A stretch of 64,000 bases of DNA from Magnetospirillum sp. ME-1 (lineage in GTDB: Bacteria; Pseudomonadota; Alphaproteobacteria; Rhodospirillales; Magnetospirillaceae). The notes below the pieces were generated by a model. The model saw only the letters and a list, made by a program, of their open reading frames with translations, ran no database searches and was not told the DNA's origin. Below, piece by piece: positions 20,509-28,004 of the stretch; within the stretch, counting starts at the first letter, position 1, and each line of letters starts with the position of its first letter. A program made the position numbers and the translations under genes. Location: contig NZ_CP015848.1 in the NCBI RefSeq assembly GCF_002105535.1, positions 4,020,341-4,084,340 of the forward strand. Direction: 5' to 3'.

Positions 20509-21759
20509 TCAAGCTCCGTGCTCGCAGGCCACATAGGCCTCGGCCAGGCGCGACGGGTCGCGCTTCAGGCGCTCGATCCAGGCGCCCAGCCGCACTTCGG
20601 TCTGGATCAGGCCATGGATGATGCCGATCTCGCTGGTCATGCCCACCGTGTTGGCTCCGATCAGGCGGTCTGCGAAGAACTCCAGGCGAAGATAGCGGAA
20701 GCGGTCCTCGTCCACCATGCGCGCCTGCTGGCCGCCGTCCCTGCCCGACCATTGCCCGAAGGAGCAGGAAATCAGCCCCAGCGTCTCCAGGGTGTTCATG
20801 GCGAGCGAGCCGGGATAGGCGGTGGGCGTGCCGCTCATGTTCAGCGCCGCGATGCGGCCATGTTCCACCGCCGTGGGCTGGATGGCGTGGACCTCTTTCA
20901 GGCCGGTGCAGCAATTGAAGCCCTGGGCCACGTCACCCGCCGCCCATATGCCCTCGACGTTGGTGCGCAGGTGCTGGTCGACGACGATGCCGTCCTCCAC
21001 CGCGATGCCCGAACCGTCGAGAAAGGCGGTGTTGGTCTTCACCCCGGTGCCGACGATGACCAGATCGGCCTCGGCGGTGCGCCCTGAATCCAGCGTCACG
21101 CGCAGTCCCGGTCCGGCCTGTTCGATGGCGGTGGGCCGCCCGGCGGTCAGCACCTCGACGCCCTTGGCCCGGCACCAGCGCATGATCATGCCGCCGGCGG
21201 TCTCGTCCATCATGGAGCGCACCATGCGCCCCGACGCGCCGCAGCTTACCGTGACCCTGGCGCCCCTCTGCACCAGGGATTGCAGGATGATGCACGACAC
21301 GAAGCCCGCGCCCAGCAGCAGCACCCGGCAGCCGGGTTTCAGGTGCGGGTCCATGCGGCGCAGATCCTCCAGCGTCCAGCAGGACTGGACGCCGGGCAGC
21401 TCCAGGCCGGGAATGCGCGGCCGGGCCGGCGACGAGCCGGTGGCGATCAGAAGGGCGTCATAGGCCAGTTCGCCCCCGCCGGCCAGACGCACCCGCCGCG
21501 AGGCGGGGTCGACTCCCGTCACCCGGTCATGCAGGGCGGTGATGTCCAGCGCCTGGTAATGGTCCGGCTCCTTGCGCAGCCAGGTGCCGGCCTCGTCGAT
21601 CTTGCCGGCCATGGCGTAGGGAATGGCCATGCGGGCATAGGGCGGGCCGGGCTCGCCGCAGACCAGGGTGATGGAGCCTTGGGAATCCTGATGACGCAGG
21701 GTCTCGGCGGCGATCACTCCGGCCGGGCCGCCCCCGACGACGACGTAGCGACGTGCCAT
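20509..21759 (-). CDS. FAD-dependent oxidoreductase, AOR-associated paralogue 2
   Basis: A 416-residue pyridine nucleotide-disulfide oxidoreductase-like flavoprotein. FAD motifs are intact: VVVGGGPAGVIAAET at the N terminus and GIWAAGDVAQG near 280. It is clearly a paralogue of the gene upstream (shared PYARMAIPY / PYSRMAIPY and SCSFG blocks). The second nucleotide-binding fold is degenerate. The motif at 150-155 is G-A-G-F-V-S rather than G-x-G-x-x-G. The acidic residue normally ending the second strand (Glu174 in the paralogue) is replaced by Cys173 in VTVSCGASG. NAD binding may therefore be lost. Fits an AorC-like or structural flavin subunit. Part of the AOR operon, 19 bases after the paralogue. 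Confidence 0.85.
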   Translation of the reverse strand: MARRYVVVGGGPAGVIAAETLRHQDSQGSITLVCGEPGPPYARMAIPYAMAGKIDEAGTWLRKEPDHYQALDITALHDRVTGVDPASRRVRLAGGGELAYDALLIATGSSPARPRIPGLELPGVQSCWTLEDLRRMDPHLKPGCRVLLLGAGFVSCIILQSLVQRGARVTVSCGASGRMVRSMMDETAGGMIMRWCRAKGVEVLTAGRPTAIEQAGPGLRVTLDSGRTAEADLVIVGTGVKTNTAFLDGSGIAVEDGIVVDQHLRTNVEGIWAAGDVAQGFNCCTGLKEVHAIQPTAVEHGRIAALNMSGTPTAYPGSLAMNTLETLGLISCSFGQWSGRDGGQQARMVDEDRFRYLRLEFFADRLIGANTVGMTSEIGIIHGLIQTEVRLGAWIERLKRDPSRLAEAYVACEHGA

Positions 21760-21778
21760 GGCGGTTCCCCCCTCTGGT

Positions 21779-23050
21779 TCAACGATGCAGGGTCTGGACG
21801 AATCCGGTCATGAAGCGGGCGGGATCGGCCAGCAGTTTCTCCTTCATGGCGCCCAGGCGGCGCTTGCTTTGGATCAGGCCGCGCAGCGCTCCCACATGGT
21901 CGGTGGTGCCCACCGCCTGGGCGCCGATCACCACGTCGCCGGCCCCGTCGAATTCCAGGCGGAGATAGCGGAAGCCCGCCTCGTCCACCAGCCGGGCGCA
22001 ATCGCCGCCATTGCCCTGCCACGCCCCGAATGAACAGGTGATCAGGCCCAGGGTGTCCAGCACGTTCATGTTGAGCGAGCCGTGATAGGCCTGGTCGTTG
22101 CCGGTCATGTTGTGGGCGGCGACGCGGCCATGGGCGGCGGCCGTGATCTGGATGGCGTGGACATGGGCCTCGCCCGAGATGAAGTCGCGCCCCTGGGCCA
22201 CGTCGCCCGCCGCATAGATTTCGGCCAAGCTGGTGCGCATGTGGTCGTTGACCAGGATGCCGTGATCGAGATCGATGCCGGAACCGGCCAGAATTTCGGT
22301 GTTGGAGCGCACGCCCGCCGAGACCACCACCAGATGGGCCGGCAGGCTGGACCCGTCCGACAGCTCCACCACCAGGGAATCGCGGGCCTCGGCGGCGGGG
22401 CTGGCGGCCTTGGCGATGCGGCGGATGGCGGTGCCGGTCAGGACGCGCACGCCCTTGGCCTCGCACCAGCGCTTGAGCATTCCTCCCGCCACCTCGTCCA
22501 TCATGCGCGGCACCATGCGGTCGCCCATTTCCACCACGGTCAGGCTGACCTGACGCAGGGCCAGGGCTTCCAGCACGATGGTGCCGACGAAGCCGGCCCC
22601 CAGCAGCACCACATGCGAGCCGGGAACGGCCAGGGCGGCGATGCGCCTTGCGTCGGCCAGGGTCCAGCAGGTGTGGATGCCGGGCAGGTCCAGGCCCTCG
22701 ATGGCGGGCCGCAGCGGCCGGGCGCCCAGCGCCAGCAGCAGGCGGTCATAGGCCAGGGTCTCGCCGCCATCCAGGGCGATGCGCCTGGCCTTTGGGTCCA
22801 GGCCGGTCATCCGCCGTCCGGGCATCAGGGTGATGCCGAGGCGTTCATAATGGTTGGGACCCTTGCGCAGGTAAGTCCCTTCCTCGCCGACCTTGCCGGT
22901 CAGCAGATAGGGGATGGCCATGCGGGAATAGGGCGGCTCGGGCTCGTCGCCCACCAGGGTGATGGCCGCCCCAGGGTCCAGTTCGCGGATGGTTTCGGCC
23001 GCCGTGACCCCCGCGGGGCCGGCTCCGACGATGACGTGATGCATGGCCAT
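21779..23050 (-). CDS. FAD/NAD oxidoreductase subunit of AOR (AorC-like)
   Basis: A 423-residue flavoprotein of the NADH-ferredoxin/rubredoxin reductase type. N-terminal FAD motif HVIVGAGPAGVTAAET; NAD motif at 151-156 (G-A-G-F-V-G) with Glu174 ending the second strand (LTVVEMGDRMV), the pattern of NAD(H) binding; C-terminal FAD motif IYAAGDVAQGRD. In the three-subunit aldehyde oxidoreductase of Aromatoleum aromaticum a flavin subunit of this kind links the tungsten and Fe-S subunits to NAD. The same job is inferred here. A GC-rich triple-hairpin repeat of about 110 bases separates it from the AOR gene upstream. Confidence 0.87.
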   Translation of the reverse strand: MAMHHVIVGAGPAGVTAAETIRELDPGAAITLVGDEPEPPYSRMAIPYLLTGKVGEEGTYLRKGPNHYERLGITLMPGRRMTGLDPKARRIALDGGETLAYDRLLLALGARPLRPAIEGLDLPGIHTCWTLADARRIAALAVPGSHVVLLGAGFVGTIVLEALALRQVSLTVVEMGDRMVPRMMDEVAGGMLKRWCEAKGVRVLTGTAIRRIAKAASPAAEARDSLVVELSDGSSLPAHLVVVSAGVRSNTEILAGSGIDLDHGILVNDHMRTSLAEIYAAGDVAQGRDFISGEAHVHAIQITAAAHGRVAAHNMTGNDQAYHGSLNMNVLDTLGLITCSFGAWQGNGGDCARLVDEAGFRYLRLEFDGAGDVVIGAQAVGTTDHVGALRGLIQSKRRLGAMKEKLLADPARFMTGFVQTLHR

Positions 23051-23079
23051 TTCCCAAATAAGGAGCGGTTGTTGGTGTT

Positions 23080-23189
23080 ACCCCACCCCCAACCCCTCCC
23101 CATCAAGGGGAGGGGAGGAAAAAGGGGGCCTCCCCATCAAGGGGAGGTTTTAGCCCCTCCCCCTCGTGGGGAGGGGGGGTGGGGGCAGG
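23080..23189. repeat. Triple-hairpin GC-rich element inside the AOR operon
   Basis: Three inverted units occur in tandem: CCCCTCCCC/GGGGAGGGG with a five-base loop at 23093-23115, CCTCCCC/GGGGAGG at 23129-23147 and CCCCTCCCC/GGGGAGGGG at 23154-23176. Outer flanks CCCCACCCCC (23081-23090) and GGGGTGGGGG are also complementary, so the whole is one large imperfect inverted repeat. It lies between the AOR gene and the first FAD gene. Confidence 0.75.
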
Positions 23190-23190
23190 A

Positions 23191-25041
23191 TCAAGCCAGA
23201 TGCAGGCGCTTCAGGGTTTCGGCGGTGGGCACGCCGTCCGGCGTCCAGCCGCGCAGCTGGTAGTATTCGGGCAGCATCTTGTCGAGCCCGGAGGCCAGCC
23301 CCTTGGCCGGGCCGGTCTTGGCCGCGTCCTTCAAAAGGCGCTTGGGCAGGGTGTCGTCGGCGGCCGTCATGCCGGCCGCCAGATTGAACTGGCGTTCCAG
23401 CGTCCAGATGCGCTCGCCCACCTCCAGCAGGACTTCGGGCGTCCAGCTTCCTTCGCAGGCGGCGTCCAGCTGGGGGGCCAGATTCTCCAGGCTCCAGGCG
23501 AAGGTGGTGAAGATGCAGATGCCCGACGCGTCGAAGGCCGCGGTGGCGTCCTGGAACGCCTTGACCAGGCCCGCCTTGCCCTCGGTGGCCAGGGGATCGG
23601 TCTTGAAGGGAATGCCCAGCACTTCCGACGCCACGGTATAGGAGCGCAGGTGACAGGCGCCGCGATTGGAGGTGGCGTAGGTCAGCCCCATGCCCTGGAT
23701 GCCGCGCGGATCATAGGCGGGGAATTCCTGGCCCTTGACCGTCATGGACAGGTCGGGCTGTCCGTATTTGGCGGTCAGCCGCCTGGAGCCCTGGCCCAGT
23801 TCCAGGCCGAAGCCCTCGCCCTTGCCGGTCAGCTCGGCCGCCTTGACCAGGGCCTCGGCCGAGCCGAATTTCAGGTCGATGCCGCCGGTCTGCTCCTTGG
23901 TCAGCACGCCCATCTCGTACAGTTCCATGGCCGCCGCCAGGGTCGAGCCGAAGGAAATGGGGTCGATGCCGTGCTCGTTGCACATGAAGTTGGCGAAGGT
24001 GCAGGCCTCGATGTCGTCCACGCCGCAGGCCGAGCCCAGCGCCCAGGCCGCCTCGTATTCCAGGCCGCCCGAGGGCTCCTTGTACTGGGGCCGCGACGCG
24101 ATGGAGAAGTGGCCGGGATCCATGCGCGAGATGCGGCCGCAGGCGATGGTGCAGCCGAAGCAGGCGCCGTTGGTGGCCAGGTTGGTCTTGCCATCGGAAA
24201 GCCGCGGCTCGTGCATGGCCTCGGCCGAGATCTTGTGGGCGCCCTCGAACTGCACGTCGCGGGAATTGCGGGTCGGCATGGCGCCGATCTCGTTGATGAC
24301 GTTCATCAGCACCTGGGTGCCGTATTTGGGCAGGCCCTGGCCGGTGACGGCGTTGTCGGCCAGCACCTTCTTCTGCTCGGTGGCGGCCTTGATGAAGCGG
24401 TCGGGGTCCTTGACGGTGACGCCCCTGGTGCCGCGCACCGCGACGGCCTTCAGGTGCTTGGAGCCCATCACCGCGCCGACGCCCGAGCGCCCGGCGGCGC
24501 GGTGCAGGTCGTTGACGATGCAGGCGTAGAGCACGCCCTTCTCGCCGGCGGCGCCGATGGAGGCGACGCGCAGCATGGGGTCCTGGTGCCGGGCCTTCAG
24601 GCCGTTCTCGGTCTCCCACACCGTCTTGCCCCAGAAGTCCGAGGCGTCGCGGATCTCCACGGTCTCGTTCTCGACCGAGAGGTAGACGGGCTTGGGCGAG
24701 CGGCCCTCGACGATGATCATGTCCCAGCCGGCGTTCTTCAGCTCGTTGCCGAAGAAGCCGCCGGAATTGGAGCAGGCGATGCAGCCCGTCAGCGGCCCCT
24801 TGGTCACCACGGAATAGCGCCCGCCGGTGGAGGCGGCGGTCCCCGTCAGCGGCCCGGTGGTGAAGATCAGCTTGTTGGCGGGCGACAGGGGATCGACCTT
24901 GGGATCGACCTCCTCGGTGAAGTACTTGGTGGCCAGTCCGCGCTGGCCCAGGTACTGCCGCGTCCACTCGCGGTTCAGCTCCTCGGCCTTGACGGTGCCC
25001 TTGGAAAGATCGACGCGGAGAAACTTGCCGGTCCAGCTCAT
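23191..25041 (-). CDS. aor: Tungsten-containing aldehyde:ferredoxin oxidoreductase
   Basis: Oxidises aldehydes to acids (or reduces acids at low potential) at a tungsten bis-pyranopterin centre beside a [4Fe-4S] cluster. The 616-residue length is the family norm. The N-terminal domain opens TGKFLRVDLSKGTVKAEELN. Cluster cysteines lie in ACFGCTIACGR (C-x2-C-x3-C), with the fourth probably in DASGICIFT near the C terminus. The pterin-contact region includes GRSGVGAVMGSKHLKAVAVR, typical of AORs. It is co-directional with a 16-Cys ferredoxin 17 bases upstream and two FAD genes downstream, like the Aromatoleum-type heteromeric enzyme and unlike single-subunit archaeal AORs. A tungstate ABC transporter about 12 kb away fits. 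Confidence 0.95.
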   Translation of the reverse strand: MSWTGKFLRVDLSKGTVKAEELNREWTRQYLGQRGLATKYFTEEVDPKVDPLSPANKLIFTTGPLTGTAASTGGRYSVVTKGPLTGCIACSNSGGFFGNELKNAGWDMIIVEGRSPKPVYLSVENETVEIRDASDFWGKTVWETENGLKARHQDPMLRVASIGAAGEKGVLYACIVNDLHRAAGRSGVGAVMGSKHLKAVAVRGTRGVTVKDPDRFIKAATEQKKVLADNAVTGQGLPKYGTQVLMNVINEIGAMPTRNSRDVQFEGAHKISAEAMHEPRLSDGKTNLATNGACFGCTIACGRISRMDPGHFSIASRPQYKEPSGGLEYEAAWALGSACGVDDIEACTFANFMCNEHGIDPISFGSTLAAAMELYEMGVLTKEQTGGIDLKFGSAEALVKAAELTGKGEGFGLELGQGSRRLTAKYGQPDLSMTVKGQEFPAYDPRGIQGMGLTYATSNRGACHLRSYTVASEVLGIPFKTDPLATEGKAGLVKAFQDATAAFDASGICIFTTFAWSLENLAPQLDAACEGSWTPEVLLEVGERIWTLERQFNLAAGMTAADDTLPKRLLKDAAKTGPAKGLASGLDKMLPEYYQLRGWTPDGVPTAETLKRLHLA

Positions 25042-25058
25042 GTCTCGTTCCTCCCCGG

Positions 25059-25538
25059 TCAGGCGTGGGCGTGCGACTGGGTGTCGGTCTTCACCGCCCA
25101 GGCGCGCATCTTGTCATAGCCGGTCTGCTCGGCATCCACATAGGTGATGGCCCCGGTGGGACAGGCCTTGGCGCAGGCGGGATCGCCGCCGCACAGATCG
25201 CACTTGGCCACCTTGCCGCTGTCGGCCACGTAGTTGATGGTGCCGAAGGGGCAGGCGATGGTGCAGACCTTGCAGCCCACGCAGGTGTTGTCGTTGACCA
25301 CCTTGGCCTTGGTGGCGGCATCGATTTTGATGGCGTCCACCGGACAGGCCTGCAGGCACCAGGCCTGGGCGCATTGGGTGCAGGTATAGGGGACGAAGCG
25401 CGCCTCGGAATGGATGTCGAAGACGCGGATGCGCGACCTGGACGGGTTGAAGCTTCGTTCCTTCTCGAACGAGCAGGCCATTTCGCACTGGCGGCAGCCG
25501 GTGCATTTGGCCGGTTGAATGAGCAGCGACTTCTCCAT
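25059..25538 (-). CDS. Four-cluster ferredoxin subunit of AOR
   Basis: A 159-residue DmsB/HycB-like electron-transfer protein. It has four cysteine groups: CTGCRQCEMAC, CTQCAQAWCLQACP, CVGCKVCTIACP and CDLCGGDPACAKACP. These give sixteen Cys, enough for four [4Fe-4S] clusters. Such subunits form a wire between the tungsten site of AOR and a flavin or ferredoxin partner. The start at 25538 (M-E-K-S) is preceded by GGGGAGA. A reading from 25559 adds seven basic residues without a better ribosome site. First gene of the AOR operon; the promoter should lie in the roughly 270 bases upstream. Confidence 0.92.
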   Translation of the reverse strand: MEKSLLIQPAKCTGCRQCEMACSFEKERSFNPSRSRIRVFDIHSEARFVPYTCTQCAQAWCLQACPVDAIKIDAATKAKVVNDNTCVGCKVCTIACPFGTINYVADSGKVAKCDLCGGDPACAKACPTGAITYVDAEQTGYDKMRAWAVKTDTQSHAHA

Positions 25539-25812
25539 CCGACGTCTCCCCTTCCGCAAGGGCGCCCGGGCATGGGCGCGCGGCGAAACCGGTCAGGGGA
25601 ATCCGGCCGCGCGCGGCGGCCTGCGGCCCTTCGAGCCTTCCCCTGCCGATCCCAGACTTTTCAACCCCCGATACTCTAGCACGGGGGGAGTCCGGAGGGT
25701 ATTGGAGAAAGGGATGATGCGGCTTTGCGCGCTTTTGCGGGCGGTGCTCGTAAAAATAACGTAAATATGCAAAATCTAGCGGAGCGTGTAAAATGCCGTG
25801 CCTGAAACGCAA
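25539..25812. other. Intergenic region upstream of the AOR operon
   Basis: No gene was found between the AOR ferredoxin start and the terminator of the minus-strand MCP gene. The part next to the ferredoxin is very GC-rich. About 25735-25795 is AT-rich (TAAAAATAACGTAAATATG), the likeliest place for promoter elements. I could not identify a convincing sigma-70 or sigma-54 pair, and saw no fold resembling a Moco/Tuco riboswitch by eye. Confidence 0.5.
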
Positions 25813-25844
25813 CCGGCCCGCCGCCTTCTCAGGCGACGGGCCGG
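25813..25844 (-). terminator. Rho-independent terminator behind the MCP gene
   Basis: Stem CCGGCCCG...CGGGCCGG extended by CCGCCT/AGGCGA with one mismatch and a TCTC loop. It lies 22 bases after the end of the minus-strand MCP gene. Confidence 0.65.
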
Positions 25845-25865
25845 CCGGTGCGGGTTTGCGCGGGG

Positions 25866-27845
25866 TCAGGCGGCGATTCGGGTCAGGGTTCCCTCGAGCC
25901 GGTCCTGGGTGGCGGCGTCCATGGCGAACTGGAAGCGGGTGGCGTTGTTTTCCGCTCCCACGATCCGGGCCTTCACCGGGACGTTGTCGATGGTGATCTC
26001 CACCTGGCTGCCGATGGGCTGGGGCAGCATCGTGTCGATGCGGCAGCCGTTCTGGGAGACGTCCACCATGGTGACGGTGGCGCGCGGCGTGGCGCCGACC
26101 TGCACCTGGATGGAGGTGCGACACGAGCGGCGCAGGGCGTGGCGGCGGTCGCCGGCGGTCTTGATGGCGGTAAGGAAATCCCGCACCTCCGAGGCCAGCT
26201 GATCGGACTGGCGTGACAATTCGTCGGCGCTGCCCAGCAACTGATGGGCAGCGCCGCCGGTGGTGGCGGCGCCCTCGTTGACCAGGGTGATGGAGGAGGT
26301 GACCTCGCGGGTGCCGCTGGAGGCCTGCTGGACGTTGCGGGCGATCTCGCCGGTGGCGGCGGTCTGCTCCTCCACCGCCGCGGCGATGGCCGAGGCGCTT
26401 TCGGTGATGCTGGAGATGGTGTGGCCGATGCCGCCGATGGCGGACACCGCGTCACGGGTCACCGCCTGCACCGAATTGATCTGGGCGACGATGTCGTCGG
26501 TGGCCTTGGCGGTCTGGTTGGCGAGGTTCTTCACCTCGTTGGCCACCACGGCGAAGCCCTTGCCGGCATCGCCGGCGCGCGCCGCCTCGATGGTGGCGTT
26601 GAGCGCCAGCAGGTTGGTCTGGGACGCGATGTCGTTGATCAGGGTCACCACCTCGCCGATGCGCGAGGTGGCCTGCGACAGCGACAGCACGATGCCGTTG
26701 ACCCGCTCGGCCTCCTCGGCGGCGCGGCGCGAGATCTCGCTGGAATTGGCCACCTGGCGGGCGATCTCCTGCTCGGAAGCGGCCAGCTCCTCGGCGGCGG
26801 CGGCCACCGTCTCGACGTTGACCGAGGCCTGCTCGGCGGCGGCGGCCACCACGGTGGACTGACGCGAGGTGTCCTCGGCCACCGTGGTCATGGACTGGGC
26901 GGAATCGCGCAGCTGGTGGGCGGTGGCGGTGACGCCCTGCAGCACGGCGAAGACGCTGGTGTTGAAGTCGGCGGTCAGGCGCTCGATGGCCTCCTGGCGG
27001 CGGTTGCGGGCGGTCTGTTCGGCGGCCTGGGCGGCCTCCAGGCGCTGGCGGGCCAGGCCGTTCTCCTTGAAGATTTCCAGCGCCCGGATCATCTCGCCGA
27101 TCTCGTCCTGGCGGCTGGTGTGGCGGATGTCCACCGCCAGATTGCCGTCGGCCAGCTCGCGCATGGCGGAAATGCTGCGCTTGAGCGGCAGGGCCAGGTT
27201 GCGCCGGGCGATGATCCAGCTGACCATGATGGTCAGCAGCCCCACCAGGACGGTGGCGGCCACCATGGAGACCAGGGTGCGGTTGGCGGCGGTCAGGAAT
27301 TCGGCCTTCTTGATGCCCACATAGAGCACGCCGATGACGTTGCCGCCGGAATCGAGGATGGGGTCGTAGGCGGTCATGTAGGGCTCGCCCAGGATTTCCA
27401 CCTCGCCGCGGAAGGGAGTCTTCTTGTTGAACACCGAATCATAGGCGGCGGTCTTGGCCAACTGAGTACCGATCGCGCGGGTTCCATCGGCCTTGATGAC
27501 GTTGGTGGTGACGCGGGTGTCGCCCATGAACACCGTGGCGGTGCCGCCAACCAGCGTCTTGACCTTGTCGACCACCTCGAAATTGCCGTTGAGCACGTGC
27601 TCGCCCGCCAGGATCTTGCCGTCGGCGATGGAGAAGGTGGCGCCCTTGGCCTTCAGCGCGTCCCAGGCCACCTTCATGTTGGTGTCCACCCGCTCGCGCG
27701 CCGCGTCGACGGCGCTGGCGTGCAGCAGTGTCCGGCTCAGCAGGGTGACGCTTATTCCCAGAAGCAGGACCCCCGATACGGCCAGGGCCATGATGCGGGG
27801 AACGATCCCCAAGGTGGCGATGCGACGGCGAAGCGAAGCGAGCAT
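25866..27845 (-). CDS. Methyl-accepting chemotaxis protein with C-terminal PilZ-like domain
   Basis: A 659-residue chemoreceptor. Layout: first membrane helix (about 15-38); periplasmic single-Cache domain (about 45-190; [34 protein letters not shown]); second helix (about 197-217); HAMP ([17 protein letters not shown]); MCP signalling domain (about 290-560), whose tip carries [18 protein letters not shown]; and a C-terminal PilZ-like domain (about 565-655). The last shows RRSCR (R-x3-R) and DVSQNGCRI (D-x-S-x2-G), the two c-di-GMP-binding motifs. The receptor may thus tune chemotaxis to c-di-GMP. ATG at 27845. The hairpin at 27955-27992 separates it from the upstream GT gene. Confidence 0.92.
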   Translation of the reverse strand: MLASLRRRIATLGIVPRIMALAVSGVLLLGISVTLLSRTLLHASAVDAARERVDTNMKVAWDALKAKGATFSIADGKILAGEHVLNGNFEVVDKVKTLVGGTATVFMGDTRVTTNVIKADGTRAIGTQLAKTAAYDSVFNKKTPFRGEVEILGEPYMTAYDPILDSGGNVIGVLYVGIKKAEFLTAANRTLVSMVAATVLVGLLTIMVSWIIARRNLALPLKRSISAMRELADGNLAVDIRHTSRQDEIGEMIRALEIFKENGLARQRLEAAQAAEQTARNRRQEAIERLTADFNTSVFAVLQGVTATAHQLRDSAQSMTTVAEDTSRQSTVVAAAAEQASVNVETVAAAAEELAASEQEIARQVANSSEISRRAAEEAERVNGIVLSLSQATSRIGEVVTLINDIASQTNLLALNATIEAARAGDAGKGFAVVANEVKNLANQTAKATDDIVAQINSVQAVTRDAVSAIGGIGHTISSITESASAIAAAVEEQTAATGEIARNVQQASSGTREVTSSITLVNEGAATTGGAAHQLLGSADELSRQSDQLASEVRDFLTAIKTAGDRRHALRRSCRTSIQVQVGATPRATVTMVDVSQNGCRIDTMLPQPIGSQVEITIDNVPVKARIVGAENNATRFQFAMDAATQDRLEGTLTRIAA

Positions 27846-27954
27846 GGCGAATCACTCATGATTTTATACGTAACTACACCTATGTATACGACATGCTGCG
27901 CTGCGGGACTATCCTGTAAATTGTCAGGTTGCGTCGCGAAATGTTGTATTGACG

Positions 27955-27992
27955 CATATAAGGGCTTGTGCGTGTGCACAAGCCCTTATGTG
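27955..27992. terminator. Long perfect hairpin between glucan synthase and MCP genes
   Basis: ATAAGGGCTTGTGC and GCACAAGCCCTTAT pair perfectly around a GTGT loop (27958-27989), with two or three further pairs outside. It begins 13 bases after the stop of the minus-strand GT gene. A clear T run is absent, so it could be a terminator, an attenuator or an mRNA-stabilising hairpin. Confidence 0.55.
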
Positions 27993-28004
27993 TCGCGTCG
28001 GGCG

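Noticed and set aside
25539-25812. Moco/Tuco-type riboswitch upstream of the AOR operon
   Set aside because: No matching stem-loop pattern could be seen by eye; a covariance-model search would be decisive, a significant Moco-family hit supporting it and none refuting it.
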